Origin: Drosophila persimilis
Taxonomy: Eukaryota > Arthropoda > Insecta > Diptera > Drosophilidae
Direction: 5' to 3'
Length of the DNA stretch: 64,000 nucleotides
Assembly (NCBI RefSeq): GCF_003286085.1
Contig: NW_020825324.1
Location: 620,001-684,000, forward strand
A model generated the notes under the pieces. The model searched no databases. It was not told the origin of the DNA and worked only from the letters and a program-made list of their open reading frames with translations. Below, piece by piece: positions 43,536 to 56,900 of this stretch. Position 1 is the first letter of the stretch, and the number at the start of each line of letters is the position of its first letter. A program made the position numbers and the translations under genes.

Positions 43536-46296
43536 CTAACTGGCCCTGGCCTGGAGCCGGGCACAGCGGGGACACGGCTCGCTGCGTTTGGCCCTCCAGC
43601 AGCTGTAATGGGAGCACGTGCCGCATCCCACGCAGCGTTCAATCTTCCGCTGCCAGGGATAGAGGAACTCGTTGCTCTTGCAGTATTCACACACAAAGGC
43701 CCGGCCCACACAGAGCTGCAGGAGAAGAGGATGCAAGAGATATAGCCAGGGGGAAAGATCGGATCAGCGGATCACACTTACCACACAGTTGTGCACATGC
43801 TGCTCGCTCAACAGGATCAATTCCTTGATGGAGCGGCTCATGCTGCTGTTTTGCACATCCACAAAATCGCACATGGACCACATGTCCGTATCCTGGGTGA
43901 GGTGCAGTGGTATGGCATTGAAAAATGCCTGTTCCCTGGCGGAGGAGAAACGTTTACATTATGTTTTATTGCTCGATCCGAAGCATCCGATCCACTTACC
44001 TCGTTGCAAAGCGACAGTTGCCAATGAATTCCTTGACCGACTGCAGTTGGATGCGGCGGCGACGCGCTTTGGCCAGGTCTTTGTGCTTTGAATAGAGCTG
44101 TGCATTCAGGTCGGGCACATGGAACAGCGGAAACGTGTACATCTGCTCGATGAGGCGGTAGGCGAACGAGGATACCGGATAGCAGCGAAAGTCCCAGTTC
44201 TGCAGGATCTTGGCGGGTATGGCCGAGATCTGATTGCGATGACAGCCCGTGCACAAGTACTTGCCCAGGTAGCTGCAGTACCGGAAATGATGCTGGTATT
44301 GGCGTGCCACTCGCATCCCGCACCCGGCACACCGGTTCCCCTGGCGACTGAGCTGCTGGGAGCGGCTGACGCTCGGATGCTCGGTAAATATGATTTGCTG
44401 GCGGGGCGGGGCCCAGGTCTTGGTGCCGCGCGTCATGCTGGCGGCGGCGGTCTTCTCCTTGTCCTGCTCCTGCTTGGGCATCGGCAGCAGCTGCTGCGGC
44501 GTGTCCTGCTCCGAGACTAGCCACTTGAGGTGCCCCACCCTCGGCAGTTGCTGGTCGTTGAAGCGGGAGATGAGCTGCAAGCCCACGGCCTCGGCACTGT
44601 GGCTGCTATGACCGCCTTCCAGAGAGCCCATCTGCTCCACGTACGGCATCAGATCGGGTTCCGTTGAGAAGGCGGCGGCACTGGGCTTGGCCACGTCCTT
44701 CCGGCGGCTCCATTTCACGTGCTCGATGGCCGTGATGCAGGCCTCTGATATGCGAAAGTGGGCGTTCTCCTTCTCCAGGTCCGTGTTGTTGTGCGTGTAG
44801 CGGGACATTTGCAGAAAGGTGGCCAGCGACTGCTGGTCCATCTTGTCGCTGCTCAGGGTGCTCCCCGGCGTGGCACTGGCCGAACTGGAGCTGGTCGCCT
44901 GGCTGCCGTCGCCGTAGCTGCCATCCGCCATTCCAACGATGTCCAGCGGGGCGGTGCTATAGTTCGAGGTAGATGCCACGGTTGCTGCCGCTGCTGCCTC
45001 ATCCAGCATGCTGACGCCCTCGAAGAGGGTCTGCTTCTTCTTCAGCTTCCTGCCGTTGACTGGGAGGAAGCTGTCCAGGACGCCGCCGCCTAGGCCGTTC
45101 AGATCCTCCCCCAGGCCGCGATTGAACCAGCTCGTATACACAGGCGGGGAGCCAAAGAGATTCGTTAGGAAGTTGTTGAACGGCGAGGCCCTGATGCTGC
45201 ACTGGGATCGGGACTGCGACTGGGTTTGGGGAATCTCCGCTGGTTGGCTGCCTGTTTGATCTGTCCAGATCTTAATATCATCGCAATTGATCAGTTCGAT
45301 GCGCCGCGGACTGGTGCTGGACGTGCTGGTGCTAGAGCGGCTCAAACTGCTGTGGAAGCTGCCCGCCGAAGTGGAGGGCAGCATGTTAGCATCGGCAGCC
45401 GTTCTGTTTGTGCGGGGACTGCTGTAGGTCTGGCAGCGCCGACGGGCCGCTTCTTGCTCCTCGTCCTCGTGGTACAGATTGGGCAGACTCTTGCAGCGTC
45501 TCAGCCTGGGCAGCCGCTGTTGCAGATGCAAATGCGGATGCAGCTTCTCCTCCGGCACCACCTGCAGACGCGGCGAGATGCTAAAGTTCGGCTGCGAGCA
45601 GGTGCGTCGATGGCGCAGCTGCCTGTGCACCTCCAGCTGGCTGAGGAGGCTGCTTTGGTTGAGCTGCACCGCGGTGAGGCACACAAACAGCGTATTGGCA
45701 TGCCCCAAGTGGCGCAGAAAGGCTACCTCTCGCTGATAGTAGCAGTCCAACAGCTCCTTGTCGGCCACCAGTGACTGCAAGCACTGAGACAGGCAGCGCG
45801 CCTGCAGGCATCGAGTAATCCACAGGCGGAAAAACTCATCGACACTCCGCGGCGACTGATGTGGCTGCTGCTCGCTCCAGCGGCGATAAGGTGGCTGCTG
45901 CAGCTTCATCTTCTCCTCGCTGGTGAGCAAAAACTCAAAGTCATCGGCGAGACGCTGCAGCTCCCCGCTGCCAGGCTGCGGCTGCAACTGATAAAAAATT
46001 GCATGAGCATTCGTCATTGCACGACACACACACACACTCTCTCTCTCTCTCTCTGTCGCTATGCTTACCACCAGCCCGTGTTGCAAGATCTGGGAACATG
46101 TCTGGACCAGCATCTGGAAGCCATCATCGTTCTTCGCTTGGAACCAGTAGTTGGTGGCGCGTCGCAGCTCCGTGAGCAAGCTGGTGGCAACCACTTGCTG
46201 TTGCCTCAGCTCTCGTCGATCATGCCTCTGCTGGGTGGCGTCATATGCCACCGTTGTGGCTGCTGTAGTCTGAGTTGGTGGTGCGCTGGCCATCAT
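43536..46296 (-). CDS. Rubicon: Rubicon homologue, negative regulator of autophagy/endosome maturation
   Basis: Exons 46296-46069, 45987-44000, 43935-43782 and 43715-43536 give 849 residues. Rubicon binds the class III PI3K complex (Vps34/UVRAG) and Rab7 and restrains autophagosome and endosome maturation. Seen: a RUN-like N-terminal helical region (DEFFRLWITRCLQARCLSQC, LLDCYYQREVAFLRHLGHAN); a long low-complexity Ser-rich middle; and the C-terminal Rubicon homology (zf-RING_9) region. The latter has cysteine pairs RCAGCGMRV, YCSYLGKYLCTGCH, FVCEYC, RCVGCGTCSHYSCW and CPRC, and the intervening PVSSFAYRLIEQMY. Intron 1 (45988-46068, 81 nt) has no stop and is a multiple of three, so retention would insert 27 residues, partly from GA/TG repeats. 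D. melanogaster CG12772 is the likely orthologue. The two leading Met codons are adjacent. Confidence 0.93.
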
Positions 46297-46418
46297 TGTT
46301 CTTGGTACAATTGCAGCTCTCCCCTGCTAGGCGGCGGCTCTCCACGCATTGTTTACCTGCCACATTGTTGATTATTCAATTGTTTTCGAGTTTATTTTGT
46401 TGCAGTGCTTGTTGTGAC

Positions 46419-46429
46419 CAGTGTGACCG
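46419..46429 (-). promoter_or_regulatory. Motif 1 (M1BP) promoter element of Rubicon
   Basis: CGGTCACACTG on the reverse strand, 123 bp before the ATG, is an exact match to YGGTCACACTR and identical to the Nop53 site. A partial second copy (GTTGTGACCA) lies at 46411-46420. Confidence 0.65.
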
Positions 46430-46448
46430 CGCACCGGTCTGACACTCA

Positions 46449-46880
46449 GAAAGAATTCAAGTTATATTATACAAATTCCTCGCTTTTGATATTCCGTGGA
46501 ATATTATTAGCTGGATAAAACATTTTGCCATGCCCAGATAATTCTATACGATTTACGAATCATTTTTTTACTTAACTGGCTTACTCTAAATACATGCTTT
46601 CATTGGATCTTTTCTAAAAAGAGGGTTTAGCGAAATAGTTCAAACAAAAAAGGACTTAGCGAAATTGGTCACACAAAAAAACGAACGAGGATAGTCGTTC
46701 ATATTGCTAAATTTTTATATTCCGTTGAATAATTCTGGTTAAGTAAAACCCTTAGTTCTGCGCACATAATTTTTGACCATTGATGAATAAATTTTCTACA
46801 AAATTGGTTAGTTTTTAGTCAATGCTTTTATTGTATTTTGACTAAAACAAGGGTTAAACAAAATAGTTCAACAAAAAACA
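46449..46880 (+). repeat. Promoter-associated ~200-bp tandem repeat, locus 3 (2 diverged monomers)
   Basis: Starts with GAATTCAAGTTATATTATAC, then TTTGATATTCCGTGGAATATTATTAGCT at about 46485, with a second monomer near 46713. More diverged than loci 1 and 2, and with an extra segment of about 27 bp, but the same landmarks appear in the same order and orientation, next to the Rubicon promoter. Confidence 0.72.
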
Positions 46881-47624
46881 CAGTCGCAATGATGGTGGTA
46901 TTTGAAGATATTATGCGTGTATAGGCATTTGTATACCCCATTTCGTTAATTTAATATGAAGATGATATAAAGATAAAACGTCATTAATAAAGATCTTTTC
47001 TCAAATTGACATGTTTTAAACATATTCATGCATACATATATATTTCTGGATCCTAATACCTATTCTTGGTCTCTGTCTCTGGTCAGCTCTAAACCCATAA
47101 TTTTACCCAATCTATAAATCAATTTGCTACAGGACTGATTAATTTTAATATCTAATTTTTGTTGGATTGTTTTTAATATAAGATTTAAACAAAACCGGTA
47201 AACCACAATTTCCATTAATTTTCCTTACAACTACATTTGTATGTAATTCCCAAAAGCGACACCTAGTGGGGAAACGTGTAAATTTCATACAATTTTGGCC
47301 GCTTGTTTTTCATTTAAGCCACATAGAAGCGCCACCAGACATCAGACTATCGATAATATCATTAGATACTAGAGCTGAGCGCCTAAGTTTGAATGTGCAT
47401 TATTGACAAGGATATAAACGCAATCCATTGAAATAAATGATGCAGGGAAGAACCGTTAAAAATTAAATTTAATAGATTGATGAAATTGATTAAAAATACC
47501 GTTACATACAGATATACCGTAAATACACCTTCAACTCATTTTCGACGTCAAAATATACATAAAAGTAGTGTTGTGTTGATGGGCTGAGTGATGGATGCGG
47601 CCCTTAAGTATGCTCGCTCCCCTC
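46881..47624. other. Intergenic AT-rich region with DRE and insulator-like motifs
   Basis: No gene supported. CTATCGATAAT at about 47348 is DRE-like, and GCGCCACCAG near 47329 resembles a CTCF core with one mismatch. A weak third landmark of the tandem repeat may extend to about 46900. Confidence 0.35.
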
Positions 47625-47640
47625 TAGATGGCGCCACCTA
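47625..47640. promoter_or_regulatory. Palindromic double CTCF-like site
   Basis: TAGATGGCGCCACCTA reads as a perfect YAGRKGGCRC core on both strands (TAGATGGCGC forward, TAGGTGGCGC reverse). Drosophila CTCF prefers AGGTGGCGC-type cores. Binding is not shown by sequence alone. Confidence 0.45.
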
Positions 47641-47728
47641 ATCGACTGTTTCCACTAGGACTGTGTCATGTGCTTTGCGTCTTGCCGGAGACGCAGTTTA
47701 ATAACAACAAAAAACTAGCAATTTAAAT

Positions 47729-47926
47729 ATGCAATTTTGGCGCGTTAAACTTATGGCTGAGGGAAAAGGTAAAAATGTACATAAATTATTAAAAAAAAAT
47801 AGTTAAAAATATTTGTATCATTTGCCATAAGGATGCTGCTGGATATCGATAACGATAGGAAACTCGCGGCGGTGTAAAAAGGATACAATGCTTTTTAGGT
47901 TCGATACAATTTATCGCATGATATAA
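47729..47926 (+). CDS. Possible two-exon 44-residue ORF (doubtful)
   Basis: ATG at 47729 (MQFWRVKLMAEGK) runs to a weak donor at 47769 (GTAAAAATG). After a 62-nt AT-rich intron, acceptor CATAAG joins in frame at 47832 and the ORF ends at 47926. A DRE-like ATATCGATAACG lies within exon 2, so this may simply be a promoter region. No recognised family. Confidence 0.15.
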
Positions 47927-48736
47927 TAAGCCCGCGGTTTTTCAAATTAACTGATCTAACGGCTAATCTAAGAATAAATACAGAAAAATAATTTCGATAA
48001 TTCCAAAATAAAATAAAGGAAAATAAAGAATAATATCGACCCAGAAACAAAAGGCTGGTAGGCTATGTGCTGCTCTTCTTCCGCGAACTGTCGATGGAGT
48101 TCATGGCAAGTCCGTCTACTGTTGAACTGTAACCTATTCGTGTGGGCGTTCACATGAAACGGAATCCACAGCTGCCATTGGCTGAAACCCCTCCCTGCGC
48201 AAATAGTGGCCAAAATATGTTCGGTCCAAGGCGTTATGGCCACGCCCACACCACCCCCCTCCACCCAGCTGTCATTGACGGTGGCGTTGACGCTGGCTGC
48301 GCTGCGCTGCTCTGCTCTGCTCAGCTCTGTGCTGTTCCCCATTTTGGGTTGCTTCTGTAGCGCTTTCTCTTTCGCTCTTTTGCTGTTGCTGTGAGGAGTG
48401 GGAGCCGGAGTCGGAGTGGGTGCATGTCCGTCGTGGCTGTTGTGCCTGTCGGTGTCCTGTTTGTTTGTGCTCCGTTTGTCGTATAAGTGATGAGTCAATT
48501 AACCCAGCATTCCTGGAGGCCACATATTGCTTTAATTAAACAGACAAACAGGAATTGTTGCAACAGCAGCAACAGCAGCAACACAAGCAGCAGCACTACT
48601 TTTCGTCACCATTTTGATGCCACACTGCCCTGCCCCACAGCACTCTTCTTCACGCTAGTGGCGTTGCTTCTATTTTGTGACTTTTGTGGGGATTTTCTAC
48701 CATTTAAATGGGAAATAAATATTTGCATTTATTTTG

Positions 48737-48774
<38 letters not shown>

Positions 48775-51700
48775 CAACCTTGAAAGCAGGTGGCGAGGAG
48801 GTGGGTAGGGGTGGCCTTTTTTGCTGTATGGGCGGTACTTCTCTTAATTAAACTTTAATTACTTGTAATTAATCAGGCTGATTGATGTGTGTCCTTTCCT
48901 TTCGTTTCGTTTCGTTTCATTTCGTTTCTTTTTTTCCACCACATTTTCATATTTTCACTTTTTCCAGGACACAAATATAAAAATGCTGATGCTTCTGTAT
49001 TGTTTCTATGGCTACAATATAATTACATATAATATATGTCTGTATATGAATAATTAATGTATGTATATAGTGGCTCTGAATGTTCTGCATACTTACAATG
49101 AATATGAATCCCTTTCAGAGGGTATTAAGGGGTTTTTTTTTGTGTTGTTAAAAGAAATACATTAATTGTGTGATGTTTTTTTTTTACTTTCTAGCATCCT
49201 TTTCATGCTAAAAATATATATGTACCTACATATAATATTCTTTTTTCAAACGTTGCTCTAGCTTGAATCATTACTTTTGGTGTAGGATTCATCCAAGGCT
49301 ACAATTTTGTAATTCAATAAAAATAGATTAATATTCCCAAGTTCCTTTGGGATCTGATCGCCATATGAAATAGCGAAATACAGGTATACAAAACTTCAAA
49401 AACTGGAATTTTTTTTAATTCTACAAACTATTATCTATTTTATTATATGCCAAAAATTGAGGCTGAATATTTACTTCCCATAAACTCTATATAATTCTGA
49501 TAAATATTTGTTCAAATATATGTAATTTTGTCAAGTGAATTAACTATTTCTTATGCATGTGCATAAAATATATCAATAAAATTGTAAGCACTTCTAACAA
49601 CTCTTAAATTTAATATTGTTTGAAAATTTTAAAATCTCCGCTTTGGGGCAATATCTTTTGTCTGAAGGATCCAAAAATTTCGACTGACAAATTAGGGGAC
49701 ACTAATAATCCCTATATAATTGAAGGGAAAGGAATGCGCAAGGGAGATGGCTGGCTGCTGGCTGCTGCCTGCTGGCTGCTGGCTGCTGCCTCCTAATGAA
49801 GATGAGTGCGATGATGATGGGCTATGGGCGGATGGTGATGATGATTGGATGGACAATGGGCGAATGTGAACCGCAACATATGCACACAGGGGGAGGTTGG
49901 CAGGAGGTGGGGCGCTTGTGTGCATGCAAATTTGCTTTGCCGAAATGCAATTGAAAGGAAAGAAAGGGAAACAAAAGCGAGGAACAGCAACAGCAGAAAA
50001 CAGAAGCCCAGGCGATTGAGAGAGTCCTGGCTCTATCTCCGTCTCCGTCTCTTTCCCTGCCCCTAGTCCTCTCTTGTCCTGTCCGGTCCTCTCTTGTCCT
50101 GTCCTGTCCTGTCTCTAAAGGTTGTTTGTGTGACGATGGACAATGAGTGGCGGAAACAATGGGCCACATCTGAAAACAAATTTTGCATGCAAAATGCAAC
50201 AAACAAAAATAGTAGAATTTTTAATTCCGAAAGCGAGAGATGCGCAGAGGAGAGAAGGGCAAATGCTGGAATAGGAATAGGAATGGAAATAGAAATGCTC
50301 GCATGTGTTTTCCACTCAATAAAGGATTTCCACTTGAATGTTTTGTCGGTAGAAACAATGCGAAACGAAACCAAACAAAGGCAAATAAAGAAAATCGACC
50401 AAACAGAATCTGCAAAACGAATTTTTATTTCCATTTTTCGCCCACATATAAGCTCCTCCTCAATGGCAGGTGACTGGTTCCCCCCCCCTCGGCCCTATCC
50501 CTACCAAGGAGGAGGAGCAGGAGGCGGGGGGCGGGGTAGGAACTTGCACAAGATACCACTCGCTGCATAAAACGAAACACAAGTACAGTGCGCTTCATGG
50601 CTGTAGAGCGCTTATGTGGTAAGTGGCCCTGTAATCACAAAAAGCAAACAAACTTTCAAGGACGGTCGGTCGGTCACAAATTTCTTGTGGCACTGCACTG
50701 TTTTGTGTGCTGATAGCAGATGACTTTTAACCATTCGATAGCAGACTCTTAGCACTTCGATAGGAGACTTTAAAGAACTTCAACGACTTTTTGGAGTCTT
50801 GAAAATCGTTTACAAGTAAAACTTCAATGAAACCTATATGAAAGCCCTTTGGAAAGTCATCTAACTATTTTTAATAAATTCGTAAATAATTCCTTCTTCT
50901 TGTCCGCTCGATAACGATCCAACATGATTATTCTGACGATATTGATCGCTTTTCGATTACCATTCCCCCCATCACCCAGCAGCCATTGATCGCCTGAGCA
51001 CTCAACACAATTGCAGTCGCGAAACGCACTGTACTGTATCCGAATATAGGTACCTATTAGACGTAACGCATATGCGATGCGATGCGATGCCCACACTTGA
51101 TCGACTTCTGACTTAACGCAGCTCTGGCGTTCAGAACGCAATTTAGCGAAGAACCTCGCAAATCTTTCGAAGAAAAATACAATGAAAAAAAACGTAGCAG
51201 AAAAATACAATATAAAGAAGCGAAACAAAAAACGAAAAAATGAAAAGTAACTCGGATATGGGAGGGACAGGGCAATCATCAAATAAATATTTTACGATGG
51301 GTGTGTGAGTGAGTGCCCTCTCATCCTTCGTCCTTTTCTTTTGCTTTGTATGCATCGCCGAATGTAAATAGAAGAAAGAAAAAAGAGACGAGACGAGACT
51401 CCGTCAAAGTCGAAGAGAAGTCCTTTGAAGATATTTGATACAAATTGAAAGCGATGATCTGGAAACGTCGAGTCCCTCGTCTGAGCCATAAACCCTCTCC
51501 AATCTCTCGGCTCTTGGCTGGCTCTTGGCTCTGTGTGTCGATGATTGTTTATTTGTCTGCACGAAAGTGAGGGAATTTAATTCGCCAGATCGATTGCGGT
51601 AGTTGATCTTTAGAACGTAATTTGTACTCCCTCTTTGGTGGTACAGATATTCTCATGTAGATGGATGCAGAGAGAGCTATAGAGGCGGGATTGATTCATT

Positions 51701-51872
51701 TGTCGAAAGGGAAATGATTGAGGACGGATTGATTGATGACTATTTGGACATACATATGTAGAGAGAGCTGAATAATGGACAGAGTTTTAGTTATTTTAGA
51801 AGATGATTCCAAGATCTACAAGTCAAAGCTTCGTGTCAGAGTGTAGAGCATGTTCTACGAACATTAAGGATA

Positions 51873-52030
51873 CTCAAAGAGTATAAGGGATATACATACA
51901 TATGTATAAATGTTGTGTAGGTTTGTGTAACGCCCATAAGGAAGCGTTTCCGATCCAATAAGGCATATATATTCCTGATCAGCATCAATAGCCGAGTCGA
52001 TATAGCCAAGTCTGTCTAGAGCTCTAGCTC
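51873..52030 (+). mobile_element. INE-1/DINE-1-like fragment
   Basis: Contains ACTCAAAGAGTATAAGGGATA, GGAAGCGTTTCCGATCC, CCTGATCAGCATCAATAGCC and GAGTCGATATAG, the same ordered landmarks as the 13.2-kb element but on the forward strand. Truncated after about 158 bp. Confidence 0.7.
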
Positions 52031-53903
52031 TTTTGTGTGGAGACCCCTGTGATATCATTTTTGATTCGTATACTTAACGCGACGCTGTAGAAATAGCAAA
52101 TAAAGGATCAGTCACTGAATGGATATTTATGGCACTTTGATAAACCATCACTAATACAAATCATTTGCCATCTGCGAGAGCTCTCAACAAATGCTCCCCC
52201 TCTCTCTTTGTCCCTGAACTCCCGGCCGCCCCGCCTCCCCTCTCCCCTCTCCCCTACTTAATTTCAACTCTCATTTTTTACAACTTCCGCTTGGGACGAC
52301 AAAAAAAAATTGCATTAGGAAATCACTTTGGGCACGCATGTGTGTCCTGGGTCCCGAGGAGTCCTGGGTCCCTCCTGTGTTCCTCTTTTTGGAAATCCTC
52401 CGCTTGGCCCTCACACAATTTTTTATTCGTTCTCGATTTTGTTTTGTTTTTTGCACGTCGCGCGCCGCCCGCGACGAATCGAGCCCTGCTTTCTTCTCCG
52501 TTGTCCTTCTCCGCTCCCACCACTGTGATTTGGTACCCTGGGTAGTTGCGGGAGTACTCGCACAGCGGGCATGTTCGACACGAATCGACATGAAGATATC
52601 TATGAAGGTTAAGACCGCACAGTAGCCATTTCCAAACGGAACAGGACTTTGCCATCGATATATTATGATGATGATTATTATGATATGTATTTAATAAGTA
52701 TACGACTTTGATCAGTGATTAAAGAAGACAGTTTAAAGTTAAAGTATGGAATAAACTCAGTGCAAAATGGCATTATACTACTACTACTACATATCTATTG
52801 GCATACTTTTATTTAATCCTTTTTTCTCTGGGTGTATGTATAATAATGTTCGAATGTTGGGCATCCCTTAGTCGTGACTGTCGCCCACAGGGTATGGTGC
52901 CTACTTGTTCCACCTTGACTTTGCTGCCCCTGGGGTCCCCTCTGCCCTCTGCCCTCTGCAATCTCCCTTTCCCTTCGCCGCCTCTGCTGCCAGTTTTTTT
53001 ATGGGCAAAACTATAATTGCCGAGGAGGACGACGACGACTACGACGACAGTCAGTCTGGGCAGAGCGGCCATCATTTGGGATTAGTTTGCTGTCCGTTCG
53101 CTTGTCCGCCGCGTGTGTGTGTTTGACCTTTTGCATCTGCCAGAGGTCGTAACAGGAAAGCAGGCGAGTGAGTGAGAGAGATAGAGAAAGAGAAAGAGGG
53201 GAGCCGCCAGGAAGCCGTGCTCGTTATGGAGTCACGCTTATTGCTGTTGTTGTTGCTGCCTCTCCTCTCTTTCTCTTTCTCTTTAACTGTGCCTGTCTCT
53301 GTCTCTGCCTCTGCCTCTGCCTATATGTTCGTATATGTATAAATTGAGATCCCTAAATGCTGACAAAGGCCACTAATTCAATGGCAATAAAACGGATATT
53401 AAACACACATCGAAACTCCCTACCGGCTACCGACATGTCATGTCCATGGCGTACGAGGAGGAGGGGAGGGGGGTGAATGGTCAACGAAGGTAGGGCCGGG
53501 GGGATAGCCCCCCATAGCTTCTGATATTTCCCCTGCCTCTACCTTTCTCTTTCTCTAGCTGCTTGCGTCGTTTGCATTAATGAATTAAAAATTGGAAGAA
53601 TTCTTTTGGATCGCGGGTACCGGTGGATGGGGGAGGGGTATGGGGGGTATGGGGGGGGGGAAGGGAAAAATGCGTTCAACGGTTGCTGCTTCTACCTTAC
53701 ATTTTTTTATGAAAGAAGAGAAAAATGTGTAAAGAAATCGTTTGGAAAAGTACCCTATAATCAGAGGATATCCCCATGGAGAGGAGAGTATGACCTTCAA
53801 GGGAATTAATAGATGATAGATCCAATAGTTATAAGAATATCTGGCTAAGTAATATAGTTCTATACAGATTTCACTGAGTATTGGGTTCTGTTGAAAGGAA
53901 GTG

Positions 53904-53963
53904 TTGTTGATTGGTGATTGTTGATTGTTGATTGGTGATTGTTGATTGGTGATTGTTGATTGT
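53904..53963. repeat. Minisatellite of TTGATTG/GTGATTG units
   Basis: About 60 bp of alternating GTTGATTG and GTGATTG units, mostly in 18-bp higher-order steps. No gene overlaps. Confidence 0.8.
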
Positions 53964-56900
53964 AAAAGAACGATGTCTAGCGAAGAGAATGAGAGAGTAA
54001 GCGGCACACTTCGACAGTCTCACTGTGGGTGCCCCTCGGCTCTCTCCAAATAGAGAGGGGGTATTCCACAAGTCGATCAGTATCAATACACCATCTACAC
54101 ATACATATTTTTTTACGACTCTCGGCTGTCCCCGAGAGAGCTGATCACTAATTCATTTTTCCAATTTTCCAAAAGGTGGAACCGCAGTTGGAGGAGGAGG
54201 AGATCGAGCGATCGAGCGATCGAGAGATCGAAGCGGGATCGAAAGTGGCGATCAATTCATTATGGGCCGTAATTTATGGCCCCGCTGTCAGCTGTGGACA
54301 ATTGCGCGGCTGCAACTGGTCTTCAATCGGTCTTCAAACGTTGCTCTCTGCTCTGCTGCTGCCTCCTTGGTGCAGTGTCAAAGGTCACTCACATCGTCTC
54401 GAGTTGGGCCCCGAATCAGGTGCACCATACGCCGGGACAATGGCCATCTCTCTATGACAACTGTCCCACACCAGCGTCTTCCCTTTTTGGGCCTCATAAA
54501 TTAGCCATTACCAACCAATTATCAAGGCAGGGCCCAGACAATGGCCCAAGGGGCGACGAGACAGGGAGAGACCTGCTGCAAGGGAAACAGGAAGTTCTCG
54601 CCTCTGGTCCGCCTTGGTCTTTGTTCCTCTGGGAATCCGGGAGTCCATCAGTCCGATTCCGAGTCCAAATCCGGTAGCAGACTTTCATTCTTTTCCATTT
54701 TCCAGCTACTGTGCGGTCGCAACTTGAGGAAATGTTCCGACTCTTTGCGCAAAAAACACTCGATGACACTTTTGGCCACTGCACTGGCAGGAGGATGACT
54801 GACAATGAGAACGATGAAGATGATGATGAGCTGTTCAGGAGGAGTGGGAGTACGGGGACCTGCGGAAGTTGACCGGATATTGGACTGTCTTTGATGATGG
54901 GAGCAGGGCAGAGTAGTGCAAAGCTGGGATGAGGGGAGCACTTACAGGTGGGTGGTCTCCTAAGGATCTTAGGGAATATCTTCTGGCCCGAAACGGGGGA
55001 ATATGCTCAAAGGCCCGGACGAATAAACCTTCTGGGAAAAATAGCCGCGCTGGAATAAGGAAAAAGTCATCAATAGATTACCAATATTTTGATAGAAGAA
55101 AATAATGGGCTTTTCTAACAGAAAGTTTAACAATCTTTATCCAAGGAAAAGCCAAACATTCAATGGCCATGTACATACTCGTACTTCATAAAGAAAGCCT
55201 CCATAGAGCATGTAGAATTTCATGATAATCGATTCATTAACAATCGATGAATAAATCATAAATCTCTTTTTAGTGGTTTTTGGAAACAGTACACAGGCTG
55301 AGAAATCAGGAAGAATCGATGTATTACTTTAAATATTTTATTTATAACTCCCATTGAAATAGTAATGAAATCAATTCTGATTGAAACTCTTTGCCCGAAT
55401 CACAAACAATGGGAAAATCTCCTAGTGCATGTCGTTTTAGTCAGTATTTGATTTAATTAATGGATTTCCCATCAAATGAAAATACTTTCCCATGAAGAGA
55501 AATTCAGAGTAAAAAGGTCTGGTTCTATTACAGCCCTCCCCCAGAGAGAGAGAGAGAGAGAGTGCGAGACCTCTGGTTAAGCATTAAGCAAATCATTAAA
55601 CATGGACTACCGAACGACCTCCCTTGGACCTCCCCCCCACCGCCTATTTGGGGGGAAATCAATCACATAGAAGGGAAACAGATGCAGCAGCCCCGACCAC
55701 GAGTTCAGCGACTACTGGCCGACGTTCTGGCCAAGTTAAGGGCGACCCTGCCACCGACCACCCTGGGGTCTGTCTTCTGTCTCTTCCGAGGCGGTCGGTC
55801 GGTCGGACGGGAGATGGAGATGGAGCTGGAGAGGAGAGTGGGAATGTGCTGTGCACAGAAGTAGAAACTGCAACCGGTCGCTGGTACCGGGCTGTCTGCA
55901 GTCTCCATCTCGCAGTGGGGCTCGCGTGTAGCAAGTGTCTCGCTCTCTTGCTCTCTCTCTCTCTCGCTCTCTGTGGAGGCCATGCTGTGCCGCTTATTAA
56001 TGACACACAATTTTTGTATCATTTACGGGTCACAATAATGTTGCCCCACTCTGGGTGTTTTTTTTTTAGTTCTTTTTTCGGTTCTGGGCTGCACAGAAGC
56101 GCATTCTTAAGCTGCACAGAAAAGCAGGCAGGCAACTGGCCGGCTGGCCGGCTGGCTTCCATAATTTATTATGCGAGAAATCTTATTCACGTGACTTATT
56201 TGCTTTTGAATCGAGAGCCACACAGGTACGAGTGTGGCGAGTATAGGCCCCCAAAGAGAGAACAGAATCAGAGTTCAGCGTCCAGAAGCCGAATCGGAAT
56301 CAAGTAAAGTAGAGTTGACCAGTGGATGACTCATAGGACAGCTAGATAATGGCGGTGGTGCCTTGATGTGGGTCCCAATTCCAATTCCAATACCAATTCC
56401 AGATCAGAGACGGACACACCTAGCAATCCCATGCGGAGGCAGGGTCCAGTGGCGACAGCAGGCAAATGGAAACGAAAATACCTATAATGAAACAATCACG
56501 AATATAATTGAAGAAAGGTGAAGATTAGTTGTATGTCAATGGGGATTATGAAGCGAAACAAGCAGGAGAGGGCAACAAGTCCTTGGTCTGTACATATCAT
56601 AAATGCGGAACACCTCCTTGAAAGGGTATCCAATGCTCCGTACTCTTTGGCTGTTTTTTTCTCTCCTATAACCAATCCAATCCACTCCTCTTCTCTTCTC
56701 ATTTCATTTTCTTTTTTCTTGCTTTGGGTTTGCTTTAATTTATTTTCATTTGGGTCCGCGTGCGATTTTTATGCTCATTTTTGTCGAAGACATTTAATGA
56801 TCGCATATATAATTTGAGAGAATGCGTATGCGAATGCATGTCCGTGGCTTGTGAGTGTCTCTGGGAGTCCCTTTATTGAATGCGAATGTGTGGATCTGTG

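Noticed and set aside
47968..48498. 176-codon reverse ORF
   Set aside because: Contains PTPTPAPTP and SRAEQRS repeat-derived parts and a random hydrophobic tail; no recognised family and no promoter logic.
50566..50618. TATA-like GCATAAAAC, Inr-like TTCATG about 30 bp on, and a GTAAGT donor shortly after
   Set aside because: The implied first exon would be only about 22 nt, and no downstream exon could be linked to it; probably coincidental.
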